Numbered from the stretch's first letter, positions 36,962-46,150 are shown. The stretch: 64,000 nucleotides of DNA from Mesorhizobium sp. YC-39 (GCF_025753795.1 NZ_JAOWPS010000001.1:930001-994000); one strand, 5' to 3'. Numbers and translations are program-made. The notes: generated from the sequence alone by a model not told the origin.

Positions 36962-37122
36962 GGAGGCACTCCACCTTTAGCTGCGAAGCGGGAGGCGGCG
37001 GTTGGTCCACCATCGGCCTGCTTCGTCCCCTTTGTCCGCCGACTATGCCGCCGGCGTTGGCACAGCCTATGGGCCAGACGACCCCGTCGCATATGCCAGA
37101 GTGCTAAAGAACCTCGCCATGG

Positions 37123-37148
37123 GAACGGAGCCGGTTCCGGCTCCGTTC
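37123..37148 (-). terminator. hairpin after the MocR gene
   Basis: Arms GAACGGAGCCG and CGGCTCCGTTC around GTTC, 11 bases beyond the MocR stop codon at 37160. The GC-rich stem is followed leftward by TTCTTT. It probably ends or attenuates transcription between the MocR and MttB genes. Confidence 0.6.
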
Positions 37149-37159
37149 GCAAGAAGGAA

Positions 37160-38653
37160 TCAGGCCGCCGCTGGCCTGCGGCCCGCCGCCGTCGCCAGTT
37201 CGCGGATGCCGGGCTCGATGTGCTGCAGCGCGATCGAGGAAATGCCCAAGCGCATGAAGCGCGAAGGCTTTTCGGTGCGGTCGAAAAAACGGTCGCCGGG
37301 CTCGATGATGACGCTGCGCGAGGCAGCGGCCTCGGCCAAGCCGCGCGAATCGGTGCCGCGTGGCCCCTCGAGCCACAGCGATGTGCCGCCGGCCGAGTCG
37401 GTCGAACGCCACTCCGGCAGGAAAGCGGAAATCGCATGGACCAGACGCTTGCGCCGCTCGTCGAAGGCGGAGGACAGCCGACGCACCAGCGCCTCGTGAT
37501 GGCCCAGCGACAGGAACAGCGCGACCGCACGCTGGTTATTGGCCGGCGGATGCCGCAGCATAAAGCGGCGCAGTGCGCGAAGCTCGGAGATCAGACCGGC
37601 GGAGGCGACGATGTAGCCGAGCCGCAACCCCGGAGCCAGCGTCTTCGACATCGAGCCGACATAGACGACGCGGCCGGACCGGTCGAGGCTCTTCAGCGCC
37701 TGCTGCGGCGCCTCGTCCAGGAGCTGGCTGTCATAGCCGTCCTCGATGATGATCTGGTTGTAGCGGTTGGCCCGCGAGAGCAGATCCTGCCGGCGCTCCG
37801 CCGACAGCGGCACCATGGTCGGGCAGTGATGGCTGGGCGTCACGAAGACGAAGCCGGAATCATTGGGGATAGAAGCGGTTACGATACCGGACTGGTCGAC
37901 CGGAACCGGCGCGATATCGGCACCCGCCAGCCGGAAGATCGAACGTGCATCGGGGTAGCCGGGATCTTCCATCGCCACCTTGGACCCCTTGGTCATCAGC
38001 AGGGTGGCCAGCATATAGAGCGCGTTCTGGGCGCCGAGCGTCACGATGATCTCGTCCGGATTGGCGAAGATGCCGCGCCGTGGCAACAGCCGCGCCTGGA
38101 TCTGCTCGATCAAGAGCGGATCGTCGCGGTCGACCATGTCAGAGGCCCAGTTGCGGATTTCGAGCACAGCCAGCGCCATGCGATTGCATTCGCGCCATTC
38201 GGCGGTCGGGAACAGCGCCGGGTCGAACTGGCCGTAGACGAAGGGGTAGGACGACTTGATCCAGTTGTCATGCTTGGCCGGTGGCGGCATGTCGCTGGCA
38301 GCGATCTGTCGGCGCGCCTTCCAGTCGATCTCATTGGCCTGGTCGGGCGCCTTCTGGTGCGGCTTGGCCGGTGTCGCCAGCACGTCGGGATTGACGAAAT
38401 GGCCGCGCCGTTCGCGCGCCACCAGGAACCCCTGGTCGACCAGCTGCTGGAAAGCCAGCACCACGGTACCGCGGGCAACACCGAGTTTTTCGGCCAGAAT
38501 CCGGCAGGACGGCAGCGGCATCGAAGCGGCAATCTGCCGGTCCAGTATGGCGGCGACGATCGCCTGACGGATCTGTGCCTGCAAGGTCTGGCCGGATTCC
38601 GCCGAAATTCGGAACAGGCCAGACCATATGGCCGTATCGTTTCGCTGTGGCAT
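37160..38653 (-). CDS. MocR family regulator (GntR HTH - aminotransferase fusion)
   Basis: This 497-residue protein has an N-terminal GntR winged helix (about 18-85; PLPSCRILAEKLGVARGTVV) and a fold-type I aminotransferase domain (about 105-490). The latter has the PLP lysine in SMSKTLAPGLRLGYI and cofactor motif TLGAQNALYML. MocR/PdxR proteins use PLP or an amino compound as effector. The ATG at 38653 has GAGGAA upstream and fits the HTH start. Likely targets are the MttB gene or its own promoter in the 277-bp gap before pgi. Confidence 0.9.
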   Translation of the reverse strand: MPQRNDTAIWSGLFRISAESGQTLQAQIRQAIVAAILDRQIAASMPLPSCRILAEKLGVARGTVVLAFQQLVDQGFLVARERRGHFVNPDVLATPAKPHQKAPDQANEIDWKARRQIAASDMPPPAKHDNWIKSSYPFVYGQFDPALFPTAEWRECNRMALAVLEIRNWASDMVDRDDPLLIEQIQARLLPRRGIFANPDEIIVTLGAQNALYMLATLLMTKGSKVAMEDPGYPDARSIFRLAGADIAPVPVDQSGIVTASIPNDSGFVFVTPSHHCPTMVPLSAERRQDLLSRANRYNQIIIEDGYDSQLLDEAPQQALKSLDRSGRVVYVGSMSKTLAPGLRLGYIVASAGLISELRALRRFMLRHPPANNQRAVALFLSLGHHEALVRRLSSAFDERRKRLVHAISAFLPEWRSTDSAGGTSLWLEGPRGTDSRGLAEAAASRSVIIEPGDRFFDRTEKPSRFMRLGISSIALQHIEPGIRELATAAGRRPAAA

Positions 38654-38930
38654 GGAAGATGTTCCTCGATGGCCAGCTTTTTTCGCTTGGCTGGACCAGT
38701 CGAATGTAACGGTGGCACAAGGTGTTGCGCCAATCAATTTTTCTGATCGCTGGGATTTATGCCAGTGATCTTTCACGATTTTTTTGCTGCGCTGCAACAC
38801 AGCAGTGTGATGCAGTGCGGCGTCGCTGCCCATTGAAACGAAGGAAAATCGGCTCAATACAGTGGCGCGACGACATGCGCCGGAAACATCCGGTCTTTAG
38901 TGATGACATGTTAAGGCTCGGAGTTTGGCA
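38654..38930. other. divergent promoter region of MocR gene and pgi
   Basis: 277 bases without a gene. The stretch is AT-richer towards its centre (38735-38815) and should hold both promoters. I see no strong dyad. Confidence 0.4.
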
Positions 38931-40574
38931 GTGGATCAATCGTCCTTTCAAAAACAGCTCGCCGCGTTGCGCGATCACCGCGCGAGCGCGTCCGGCAGCA
39001 TGCGCGAGGCTTTCGCCGCCGATCCCAAGCGCTTCCAGACATTCTCCGCCACCGACGGCGACCTGCTGCTCGACTGGTCGAAATGCGCGGTCGATGCGCA
39101 GACGATGGATATGCTGGAGAAGCTGGCGGGAGCGGCGGACCTCGAGGGCCGGCGGGCCGCGATGTTCGAGGGCAAGAAGATCAACATCACCGAGGATCGC
39201 GCCGTGCTGCACACGGCGCTGCGCAACCTCAGCGGCAAGGGCGTGGTGCTCGACGGGCAGGACGTCAAGACCGAGGTCCTCGCCGTGCTCGACGCCATGG
39301 GCGCCTTCGCCGACGCCGTGCGTTCAGGCAAGGCGGCCGGCGCCACCGGCAAGACAATCACCGATATCGTCAACATCGGCATCGGCGGTTCCGACCTCGG
39401 CCCGGCCATGGCGACGCTGGCGCTGGCGCCCTATCACGACGGGCCGCGCGCGCACTATGTGTCCAACATCGACGGCGCCCACATCCACGACACGCTGAAG
39501 GGTCTGTCCGCCGAAACCACCTTGTTCATCATCGCTTCGAAGACCTTCACCACGGTCGAGACGATGACCAATGCCGAGACGGCGCGCAAATGGATTGCGA
39601 AAGCGCTGGGCAAGGCAGCGGTCGGCAAGCATTTCGCCGCCGTCTCGACCGCTCTCGATCTGGTGGCGAAATTCGGCATCGAGGCTGACCGTGTCTTCGG
39701 CTTCTGGGACTGGGTCGGCGGCCGTTATTCGGTCTGGGGCGCGATCGGCCTGCCGGTGATGATCGCCGTCGGTCCGAGAAATTTTCGTGCCTTCCTCGAC
39801 GGTGCCCACGAAATGGACGAGCACTTTCGCACCGCGCCGCTGGCGAAAAACCTGCCGGCGCTGTTGGGACTGATCGGCTGGTGGCATCGGGTGATCTGCA
39901 AATATCCCGCCCGCGCGGTCATTCCCTATGATCAGCGGCTGTCCAGGCTGCCGGCCTATCTGCAGCAGCTCGACATGGAATCGAATGGCAAGAGCGTCAC
40001 CCTCGACGGCGGCGCTGTGACGACGCCCACCGGTCCGCTGGTCTGGGGCGAGCCCGGCACCAACGGCCAGCATGCCTTCTTCCAGCTGCTGCACCAGGGC
40101 ACCGATTTCATTCCGGTCGAATTCCTCGCCGCGGCGATCGGCCACGAGCCCGATCTCAAGCATCATCATGATCTGCTCCTCGCCAACTGCCTGGCGCAGT
40201 CGGAAGCCTTCATGAAGGGCCGCACCCTTGACGAAGCGCGCGCGCAGATGCTGGCCAAGGGCATGAAGCCTGCCGATGTCGACAGGATCGCTCCGCATCG
40301 CGTCTTCTCCGGCAACCGTCCTTCGGTGACGATCCTCTACAAGAAGCTTGATCCGCACACGTTCGGGCGGCTGATCGCGCTTTATGAGCACCGCGTCTTC
40401 GTCGAAGGCACGCTGTTCAACATCAATTCCTTCGACCAGTGGGGCGTCGAGCTCGGCAAGGAACTGGCGACCGGACTGTTGCCTGTCGTGGAGGGCAAGG
40501 AGAGTGCCGCAAAGCGGGACGCTTCGACGGCTGGCCTTGTGGGGCATATCCAATATTTGCGTGTATCGGAGTAA
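38931..40574 (+). CDS. pgi: glucose-6-phosphate isomerase
   Basis: This 547-residue isomerase interconverts glucose-6-phosphate and fructose-6-phosphate. The sugar-phosphate loop [30 protein letters not shown] and [10 protein letters not shown] are the family hallmarks, and the length is that of the bacterial/eukaryotic long form. The start is taken as GTG at 38931, 7 bases after CGGAG; an in-frame TTG at 38925 is too close to the box. The HAD phosphatase gene begins 4 bases after the stop. Confidence 0.95.
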   Translation: MDQSSFQKQLAALRDHRASASGSMREAFAADPKRFQTFSATDGDLLLDWSKCAVDAQTMDMLEKLAGAADLEGRRAAMFEGKKINITEDRAVLHTALRNLSGKGVVLDGQDVKTEVLAVLDAMGAFADAVRSGKAAGATGKTITDIVNIGIGGSDLGPAMATLALAPYHDGPRAHYVSNIDGAHIHDTLKGLSAETTLFIIASKTFTTVETMTNAETARKWIAKALGKAAVGKHFAAVSTALDLVAKFGIEADRVFGFWDWVGGRYSVWGAIGLPVMIAVGPRNFRAFLDGAHEMDEHFRTAPLAKNLPALLGLIGWWHRVICKYPARAVIPYDQRLSRLPAYLQQLDMESNGKSVTLDGGAVTTPTGPLVWGEPGTNGQHAFFQLLHQGTDFIPVEFLAAAIGHEPDLKHHHDLLLANCLAQSEAFMKGRTLDEARAQMLAKGMKPADVDRIAPHRVFSGNRPSVTILYKKLDPHTFGRLIALYEHRVFVEGTLFNINSFDQWGVELGKELATGLLPVVEGKESAAKRDASTAGLVGHIQYLRVSE

Positions 40575-40578
40575 AAGC

Positions 40579-41301
40579 TTGGGCGACATCAAGGGAATTT
40601 TGTTCGACAAGGACGGGACGCTTGTCGACTTCAACGCGACATGGCTGGGCATCGCCGATTTCATGGCGATGGAAGCGGCCGAGGGCGACCGCTGGAAGGC
40701 CGACAGGCTGCTTGCCGCGGCGGGCTTCGATTTTGCCGCCAAGCGCTTCAAGCCCGACTCGATCTTCGCGTCCGGTTCGAACCTCGACGTCGTCGAATTG
40801 TGGTTTCCACGTCTGTCCGATGAAGACCAGATGAGCGCCGTTGCGCATTTCAACGAGATCACCTCGATGAAGGGTTCGGCATTGGCCGTGGCGCTGCCTG
40901 GCATTGTCGAGACGCTTGGCGCCCTTCACAAGAAAGCCTATCGGCTCGGCGTTGCCACCAATGATTCGACCAGCGGCGCGGAAAAGACGCTGGTTACGCT
41001 GGGTGTCGCACAGCTTTTCGACGCCGCCTATGGCTATGACGCGGTGGCCAATCCGAAACCGGCGCCGGATACGATCCTCGCCTTTTGTGACCTGACCGGC
41101 CTCAGGCCGGCCGAGATCGCCGTGATCGGCGACAACCGTCATGATCTGGAGATGGCACGGGCCGGCGGCTGCGGGCTGGCTGTCGGCGTGCTCTCCGGCA
41201 CCGGCACACGCGAGTCGCTGTCGCATATCGCCGACGTCATTCTGGATTCGGTGGCCGATCTGCCCGATTTTCTTTCGGCACGGGTCAAGGAAACGACCTG
41301 A
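40579..41301 (+). CDS. HAD family phosphatase (phosphoglycolate phosphatase-like)
   Basis: This 240-residue HAD hydrolase has motif I FDKDGTLVD (D10 nucleophile, D12), motif II ATNDST, a lysine in NPKPAPD, and motif IV VIGDNRHDLEMA. The four-helix cap of the Gph type lies between motifs I and II. It removes phosphate from a small sugar-phosphate or glycolate-phosphate. It starts with TTG at 40579, 7 bases after GGAG, and is co-transcribed with pgi. Confidence 0.88.
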   Translation: MGDIKGILFDKDGTLVDFNATWLGIADFMAMEAAEGDRWKADRLLAAAGFDFAAKRFKPDSIFASGSNLDVVELWFPRLSDEDQMSAVAHFNEITSMKGSALAVALPGIVETLGALHKKAYRLGVATNDSTSGAEKTLVTLGVAQLFDAAYGYDAVANPKPAPDTILAFCDLTGLRPAEIAVIGDNRHDLEMARAGGCGLAVGVLSGTGTRESLSHIADVILDSVADLPDFLSARVKETT

Positions 41302-41349
41302 TGCACGTCGCCCAAAAGTGTGCAGCGGTTTTGGGACAACGACATGCAT
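41301..41349. repeat. extragenic palindrome between convergent genes
   Basis: An interrupted dyad with ends ATGCACGTCG and CGACATGCAT, and inner arms CCCAAAA and TTTTGGG around GTGTGCAGCGG. It overlaps the last base of the HAD stop codon. Sequences of this form recur in the genomes of Mesorhizobium and Sinorhizobium as extragenic palindromes (from memory). It may also end transcription. Confidence 0.65.
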
Positions 41350-41360
41350 AAAACAAAGAC

Positions 41361-42074
41361 TTAGAGCGGGCACTCGGGCCGCTCCGGCTGGAGCGAGAAG
41401 ACGCCGCTCGGTTTCGTTGCGGCGTGCCTGGCTTCCCCGAAATCCGGCACGATGTATTCGGCGAGCAGGCGAAGCCGTGACCGGGGCAGCCACGCGCGGC
41501 CAGGGTCGCCGACCAGCACATCGATGCCGGCCGCCAGGCAGCGGTCGAGGAAGGGCATGATCCGTTCAGCGACATGCTGGTCGTAGAAAACGTCGCCGGC
41601 CACAACGAGGTCGACGGCGGGCGGCGGCCCATTGGTGATGTCCTCGCCAATGACCGTGATCGTAACGCCGTTCGCCACGGCATTGAGGCCAAGCGCGGCA
41701 ACGCCATTGCGATCGATCTCGGCTGCGACCACGTCGCTGGCGCCAGCCTTTGCCGCGGTGATGCCGACGAGGCCCGAACCGGCGCCGAGGTCGAGCACGC
41801 GGCGACCCACCACCGTCTGCGGCCGGTCGATTATATAGCGGGCGAGCACCGCGCCGCCGGCCCAGGCATAGGCCCAATAGGGCGGCTGCGGTTCGTTTTC
41901 TCCTTCCTGTGGATCGGTGAGCCGTCTGATGCCGCTCCCCGGATGGGCCGTGTAAAGCCGGATTTCGGCAAGCGAAGGCACCGGCATCAGGCGCATGTTC
42001 GCCCTGATGAACTCGACCGGGTCAGGGCTGGAACGCGGGTCGACCGCTTCACCACGGGCAAGGCAATCGTCCAA
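41361..42074 (-). CDS. METTL20/ETFB-KMT-like protein methyltransferase
   Basis: This 237-residue SAM methyltransferase is of the seven-beta-strand protein-lysine methyltransferase group. It has PPYWAYAWAGGAVLARYI before motif I, then VLDLGAGSGLVGI, AAEID and the catalytic-type DVFYD. The arrangement closely resembles METTL20, which methylates lysines of the electron-transfer flavoprotein beta subunit, and its known rhizobial relative. It starts 8 bases after the acyl-CoA ligase stop, in the same operon, which suits a role in fatty-acid oxidation. The target protein is inferred. Confidence 0.82.
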   Translation of the reverse strand: MDDCLARGEAVDPRSSPDPVEFIRANMRLMPVPSLAEIRLYTAHPGSGIRRLTDPQEGENEPQPPYWAYAWAGGAVLARYIIDRPQTVVGRRVLDLGAGSGLVGITAAKAGASDVVAAEIDRNGVAALGLNAVANGVTITVIGEDITNGPPPAVDLVVAGDVFYDQHVAERIMPFLDRCLAAGIDVLVGDPGRAWLPRSRLRLLAEYIVPDFGEARHAATKPSGVFSLQPERPECPL

Positions 42075-42082
42075 AATCGCGC

Positions 42083-44026
42083 CTATCCCCGCAAGGCCCG
42101 TCGCAGAATCTTGCCCACCGGCGTCTTAGGCAGTTCGGTGCGGAACTCGATATATTTGGGCCGCTTGTAGCCGGTCAGGTTCTCGCGGCAATAGGCGGCC
42201 AGCGCCTCAGTGGTCAGCGTTGGATCCTTCTTGACCACGAACAGCTTCGGCGCTTCGCCTGAATGCTCGTCCGGCACGCCGATCGCCGCCACTTCGAGCA
42301 CGCCCGGATGCATCGCCACGACCTCCTCGAGTTCGTTCGGATAGACATTGAAGCCGGACACGAGGATCATATCCTTCTTGCGGTCGACGATCTTGGTGTA
42401 GCCGCCCTCGTCCATGAAGCCCATGTCGCCCGATTTGAAGAAACCGTCCTTGGTCATCACCTTGGCGGTCTCGTCCGATCGGTTCCAGTAACCGGCCATC
42501 ACTTGCGGTCCGCGAATGCAGATTTCGCCGACTTCGCCGAGCGGCAGATTGTTGCCATCGTCGTCGCGGATGGCGATCTCGGTCGAGGGCAGCGGCAGGC
42601 CGATCGTGCCGGTGAAATTGCCATCGCTGAATTTGTTGGCGGTGGCCACCGGCGAGGTTTCCGAAAGTCCGTAGCCCTCGGTGACCGGGCAGCCGGTCAG
42701 CGCCTTCCAGCGCTCCGCGACCCCCTTCTGCACCGCCATGCCGCCGCCCAGCGTCAGGATCAGCGGCTTGAAGTCGAGCTTGCGGAAATCCTCATTGTTG
42801 AGCAGCGCGTTGAACAGCGTGTTGAGGCCCGGAAAGATGTGGGTCGGGTATTTCTGCAACTCCTTGACGAAGCCGGGAATGTCGCGCGGGTTGGGGATTA
42901 GAATGTTCTGGCCACCCATTTGCATGCCCATCAGCGCGTTCACCGTCAGCGCGAAGATGTGATAGAGCGGCAATGCGCAGACAAGGTTGAGATGCGCCGG
43001 TTTCGGCTTGATCGCGTAGGCGTCTTCGATCCAGAGCGCATTTTGCGCGACATTGGCCAGCACATTGCTGTGCAGCAGCGTTGCGCCTTTCGAGATGCCG
43101 GTGGTGCCGCCAGTATATTGCAGGAAGGCGACATCATCGGCCGCGACCTTGGCGGGCTTGAAGCTTGTACCGGCGCCCGTCTTCAGTGCCGCGTTGAACT
43201 TGACATGGCCAGGCAACGACCATGCCGGCACCATCTTCTTCACCCGGCGTACGACGAGATTGACGATCGTCCCTTTCAGCCCGCCAAGCATGTCGCCCAT
43301 TGAGGCTACCACGACATGCTTGACCGCCGTCTTGGCGATGACCGCTTGCAAGGTGTTGGCGAAGTTCTCGAGAATGACGATGGCTTGCGCGCCGGAATCC
43401 TTGAGCTGGTGCTCAAGCTCCCGCGGCGTGTAAAGCGGGTTGACGTTGACCACTATATAGCCGGCGCGCAGCACGGCCATCATCGCCACCGGATATTGCA
43501 GCACGTTCGGCATCATCAGCGCCACACGTGCGCCCTTCTGCAATCCCGTCGACTGGAGATAGGCACCGAAGGCCGCTGACTGCCGCTCGAGTTCCGCATA
43601 GGTGATAACCTTGCCCATGCAGATGAAGGCCGGCTGGCCGGCAAACTGTTTGCAGGCGGCGACAAGAAAGTCACCGATCGAACTATGGGGCAGCGGGCCG
43701 ATCTCGGCCGGAACGACTTTCGGATAGTTTTTGAGCCATGGCTTTTCCGGCAGTCCGGCGGCGAGCGCTGTCAGCGCTTTCGGCAATCTCTTGACGGGCA
43801 CTGGTTTTGTTGCCGCTGCCTGCTTGGCGGCAGCGGGCTTCGCCGCCGGCATGGTCTTGCCAGCCCTGGTCGCACCTTTCGCGGCGGGCTTTGCGACTGT
43901 TTTGGCAGTCTTCTTCTTGGCGGCAACGGCTTTGGCAGGTGACGCCTTTGGCTTGTCCGCGCCTGCTACCTGTTTCGCTCCGGCTTTGGCCTTGGTCGGA
44001 GTTGGTGTCTTTGCGGATTTTGCCAT
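42083..44026 (-). CDS. fadD: long-chain acyl-CoA ligase with Lys/Ala/Pro-rich N-terminal tail
   Basis: This 647-residue AMP-forming ligase has the phosphate loop YTGGTTGISKGA, GYGLSETSP, KSGDMGFMDEGG and the C-terminal catalytic lysine region KTPVGKILRR. It activates long-chain fatty acids to CoA esters. The ordinary FadD start (EKPWLKNYPK) is reached only at about residue 94. Before it lies a histone-H1-like tail with about 20 Lys and 30 Ala but one acidic residue in the first 90. GAGGGAGG lies 7 bases before the ATG at 44026, so the tail is probably translated. A lysine methyltransferase gene follows 8 bases after the stop. Confidence 0.9.
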   Translation of the reverse strand: MAKSAKTPTPTKAKAGAKQVAGADKPKASPAKAVAAKKKTAKTVAKPAAKGATRAGKTMPAAKPAAAKQAAATKPVPVKRLPKALTALAAGLPEKPWLKNYPKVVPAEIGPLPHSSIGDFLVAACKQFAGQPAFICMGKVITYAELERQSAAFGAYLQSTGLQKGARVALMMPNVLQYPVAMMAVLRAGYIVVNVNPLYTPRELEHQLKDSGAQAIVILENFANTLQAVIAKTAVKHVVVASMGDMLGGLKGTIVNLVVRRVKKMVPAWSLPGHVKFNAALKTGAGTSFKPAKVAADDVAFLQYTGGTTGISKGATLLHSNVLANVAQNALWIEDAYAIKPKPAHLNLVCALPLYHIFALTVNALMGMQMGGQNILIPNPRDIPGFVKELQKYPTHIFPGLNTLFNALLNNEDFRKLDFKPLILTLGGGMAVQKGVAERWKALTGCPVTEGYGLSETSPVATANKFSDGNFTGTIGLPLPSTEIAIRDDDGNNLPLGEVGEICIRGPQVMAGYWNRSDETAKVMTKDGFFKSGDMGFMDEGGYTKIVDRKKDMILVSGFNVYPNELEEVVAMHPGVLEVAAIGVPDEHSGEAPKLFVVKKDPTLTTEALAAYCRENLTGYKRPKYIEFRTELPKTPVGKILRRALRG

Positions 44027-44105
44027 CTGTCCCTCCCTCGTCGTTCTTCTTGTTGTCTCGGCCTGATGCCGCGTCACCTCCCGGATGACAGAGACAGCGG
44101 CGTTG

Positions 44106-44125
44106 CGGATTTCCCAAGAAATCCG
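44106..44125. promoter_or_regulatory. palindrome 1 upstream of fadD
   Basis: CGGATTTC (44106-44113), spacer CCAA, GAAATCCG (44118-44125); an 8-bp perfect dyad 80 bases from the fadD start. It could be a regulator site, for example for a fatty-acid-responsive regulator. Confidence 0.5.
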
Positions 44126-44165
44126 GTGTATCATCTATGTATTGCGACTATCGGCGGCCGTGCAA

Positions 44166-44186
44166 GTCTTGCCCCTGGGGCAAGAC
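44166..44186. promoter_or_regulatory. palindrome 2 upstream of fadD
   Basis: Arms GTCTTGCCCC (44166-44175) and GGGGCAAGAC (44177-44186) around a single T. The 10-bp perfect arms make this the strongest dyad in the region, and the one-base centre argues for a protein site rather than an RNA hairpin. Confidence 0.55.
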
Positions 44187-44188
44187 GG

Positions 44189-44213
44189 GAAAGATTTGCC
44201 GTCGAAATCTTTC
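44189..44213. promoter_or_regulatory. palindrome 3 between fadD and dppA
   Basis: GAAAGATTT (44189-44197), spacer of seven, AAATCTTTC (44205-44213). It is next to palindrome 2. Confidence 0.5.
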
Positions 44214-44498
44214 GGCGACGACGCCTTGGGGCCTGCTTCCCGACATGCTGGCGGCGAACTCGAAGTCAGTAGGTTATTGTGTTCGCGACATCGACGATCA
44301 ATAAAAAAATGCGGTCGTTAATAATAGCGTGATTAGCAGGTTTTGCTATTTTTTTCTGAAATTTGGGAAAACCCAAGAATTATTTTCTGCTTACGGTGGG
44401 TTAGGCAAACAGGGAGTTCCAAAGCCGGAAAAACGGTGCTTATATGCGCGCTTCGCGAGCCTGATAGAGGGGCTTGGAAGAACATCAGGGAGTGCTCA

Positions 44499-46091
44499 AT
44501 GAAAAAGAAACTGACTTTTGCGGCCGCGTTGCTGGCCGCAAGCGTCATCAGCGGCATGGCTAACGCCAAGCAGCTGGTCTATTGCTCGGAGGCGGCGCCG
44601 GCCGGTTTCGACCCGTCGCCGTGGAGCGGTGGCAACGACTTCGACGCGTCGTCACGCACCATCTATTCGCGCCTGGTCGAGTTCGACCACGGCAAGACCA
44701 CCATCTCGCCCGGCCTCGCCGAGAGCTGGACGGTTTCCGACGATGGTCTCGAGTACACGTTCAAGCTTCGGCCCGGCGTGAAGTTCCAGACCACCGACTA
44801 TTTCACGGCGACGCGCGACCTCAACGCCGACGACGTGATCTTCTCCTTCGAACGGCAGTGGAAGAAGGAGAACCCGTGGTACAGTTATCTCGAAGGCACC
44901 GGCTGGGAATATTTCACCGGCATGGGCTTCCCGGATCTCCTGAAGGAAATCGTCAAGGTCGACGACCTGACGGTGAAGTTCGTGCTGAACAAGCCTGAAG
45001 TCGCCTTCCTGCCGGACCTCGGCATGGATTTCGCCTCGATCGTCTCCAAGGAATATGCCGACCAGCTCGACAAGGCCGGTACCAGGCAGCAGTTCACCCA
45101 GAAGCCGATCGGCACCGGTCCGTTCCAGTTCGTCGACTATCAGGTTGATGCGGTCGTGCGCTATGCGGCATGGGACGGCTACTATGGCGGCCGCCAGAAG
45201 ATCGACGATCTGATCTTCGCCATCACGACCGATCCGGCCGTCCGCGCGCAGAAGCTGAAGGCAGGCGAGTGCGATATCATGTCGTACCCGGCGCCGGCCG
45301 ACATTGCCGGCCTGCAGGCTGACACGAACCTCAAGGTCGACGAGCAGGAAGGCCTCAACATCGGCTACCTGGCCTACAACACCACGATGCCGCCCTTCGA
45401 CAAGGTCGAGGTCCGCAAGGCTCTCAACATGGCGGTCAACAAGAAGGCGATCATCGACGCCGTCTATCAGGGCGCCGGCCAGCCGGCCACCAACCCGATC
45501 CCACCGACCATGTGGTCCTACAACAAGGACATCAAGGACGATCCCTATGATCCCGAAGCGGCCAAGAAGATGCTGGCCGACGCAGGCGTCAAGGATCTGT
45601 CGATGAAGATCTGGGCAATGCCCGTCAGCCGGCCGTACAACCCGAACGCCCAGCGTGTGGCTGAAATGATCCAGGCCGACTACGCCGCCGTCGGCGTCAA
45701 GGCCGAGATCGTCAGCTACGAATGGACCGAGTATCGCGAACGCGGCAAACAGAAAGATCGTGATGGCGCCTTCCAGCTCGGCTGGACCGGCGACAATGGC
45801 GATCCGGACAACTTCCTGTTCCTGCTCGGCTGCGACGCCATCGGCCAGTCCAACTACGCGATCTGGTGCAACAAGGAGTTCGAGGACCTGCTGAAGAAGG
45901 GCAAGGCGACCACGGACGTTGCCGAACGCACCAAGATCTACGAGGAAGCTCAGGTCGTGTTCAAGCGTGAGGCCCCGTGGCTGACCATCGCCCATTCCAA
46001 GGTCTTCATGCCGATGAACAAGAAGGTTTCGGGCTTCGTCATGGACCCGCTCGGCATTCATCGGTTTGACGGCGTCGACGTCACCGAATAA
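44499..46091 (+). CDS. dppA: dipeptide ABC importer, periplasmic binding protein DppA
   Basis: This 530-residue exported binding protein has a signal peptide at 1-23 (KKKLTFAAALLAASVISGMANA). The mature part follows E. coli DppA closely: LVYCSEAAPAGFDP at the start, YTFKLRPGVKF, MDFASIVSKEYAD, YNTTMPPFDKVEVRKALNMAVN, and GWTGDNGDPDNF. It binds dipeptides, and in rhizobia possibly also 5-aminolevulinate or haem. AGGGAG lies 6 bases before the ATG. A long hairpin separates it from dppB. Confidence 0.92.
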   Translation: MKKKLTFAAALLAASVISGMANAKQLVYCSEAAPAGFDPSPWSGGNDFDASSRTIYSRLVEFDHGKTTISPGLAESWTVSDDGLEYTFKLRPGVKFQTTDYFTATRDLNADDVIFSFERQWKKENPWYSYLEGTGWEYFTGMGFPDLLKEIVKVDDLTVKFVLNKPEVAFLPDLGMDFASIVSKEYADQLDKAGTRQQFTQKPIGTGPFQFVDYQVDAVVRYAAWDGYYGGRQKIDDLIFAITTDPAVRAQKLKAGECDIMSYPAPADIAGLQADTNLKVDEQEGLNIGYLAYNTTMPPFDKVEVRKALNMAVNKKAIIDAVYQGAGQPATNPIPPTMWSYNKDIKDDPYDPEAAKKMLADAGVKDLSMKIWAMPVSRPYNPNAQRVAEMIQADYAAVGVKAEIVSYEWTEYRERGKQKDRDGAFQLGWTGDNGDPDNFLFLLGCDAIGQSNYAIWCNKEFEDLLKKGKATTDVAERTKIYEEAQVVFKREAPWLTIAHSKVFMPMNKKVSGFVMDPLGIHRFDGVDVTE

Positions 46092-46105
46092 GTCAACGAG
46101 AAATT

Positions 46106-46139
46106 GAACGGCGGCGCTGGACTTCCAGCGCCGCCGTTC
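46106..46139 (+). terminator. intercistronic hairpin dppA-dppB
   Basis: A perfect 15-bp stem GAACGGCGGCGCTGG / CCAGCGCCGCCGTTC with loop ACTT, 14 bases after the dppA stop. The U tract is poor (TTCTAT). It likely acts as a partial terminator and 3' stabiliser that raises binding-protein mRNA over the permease genes. Confidence 0.75.
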
Positions 46140-46150
46140 TATGAAGTAAG

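Larger units (their letters stand above)
44027..44498. other. 472-bp divergent control region of fadD and dppA
   Basis: No gene is seen. Three dyads stand in the fadD-proximal half (44106-44125, 44166-44186, 44189-44213). The dppA-proximal half (44270-44400) is AT-rich, as expected for a promoter. Confidence 0.6.

Noticed and set aside
37220..38746. 508-codon frame opposite the MocR gene
   Set aside because: Antisense shadow rich in Arg/His/Gln with no recognisable fold.
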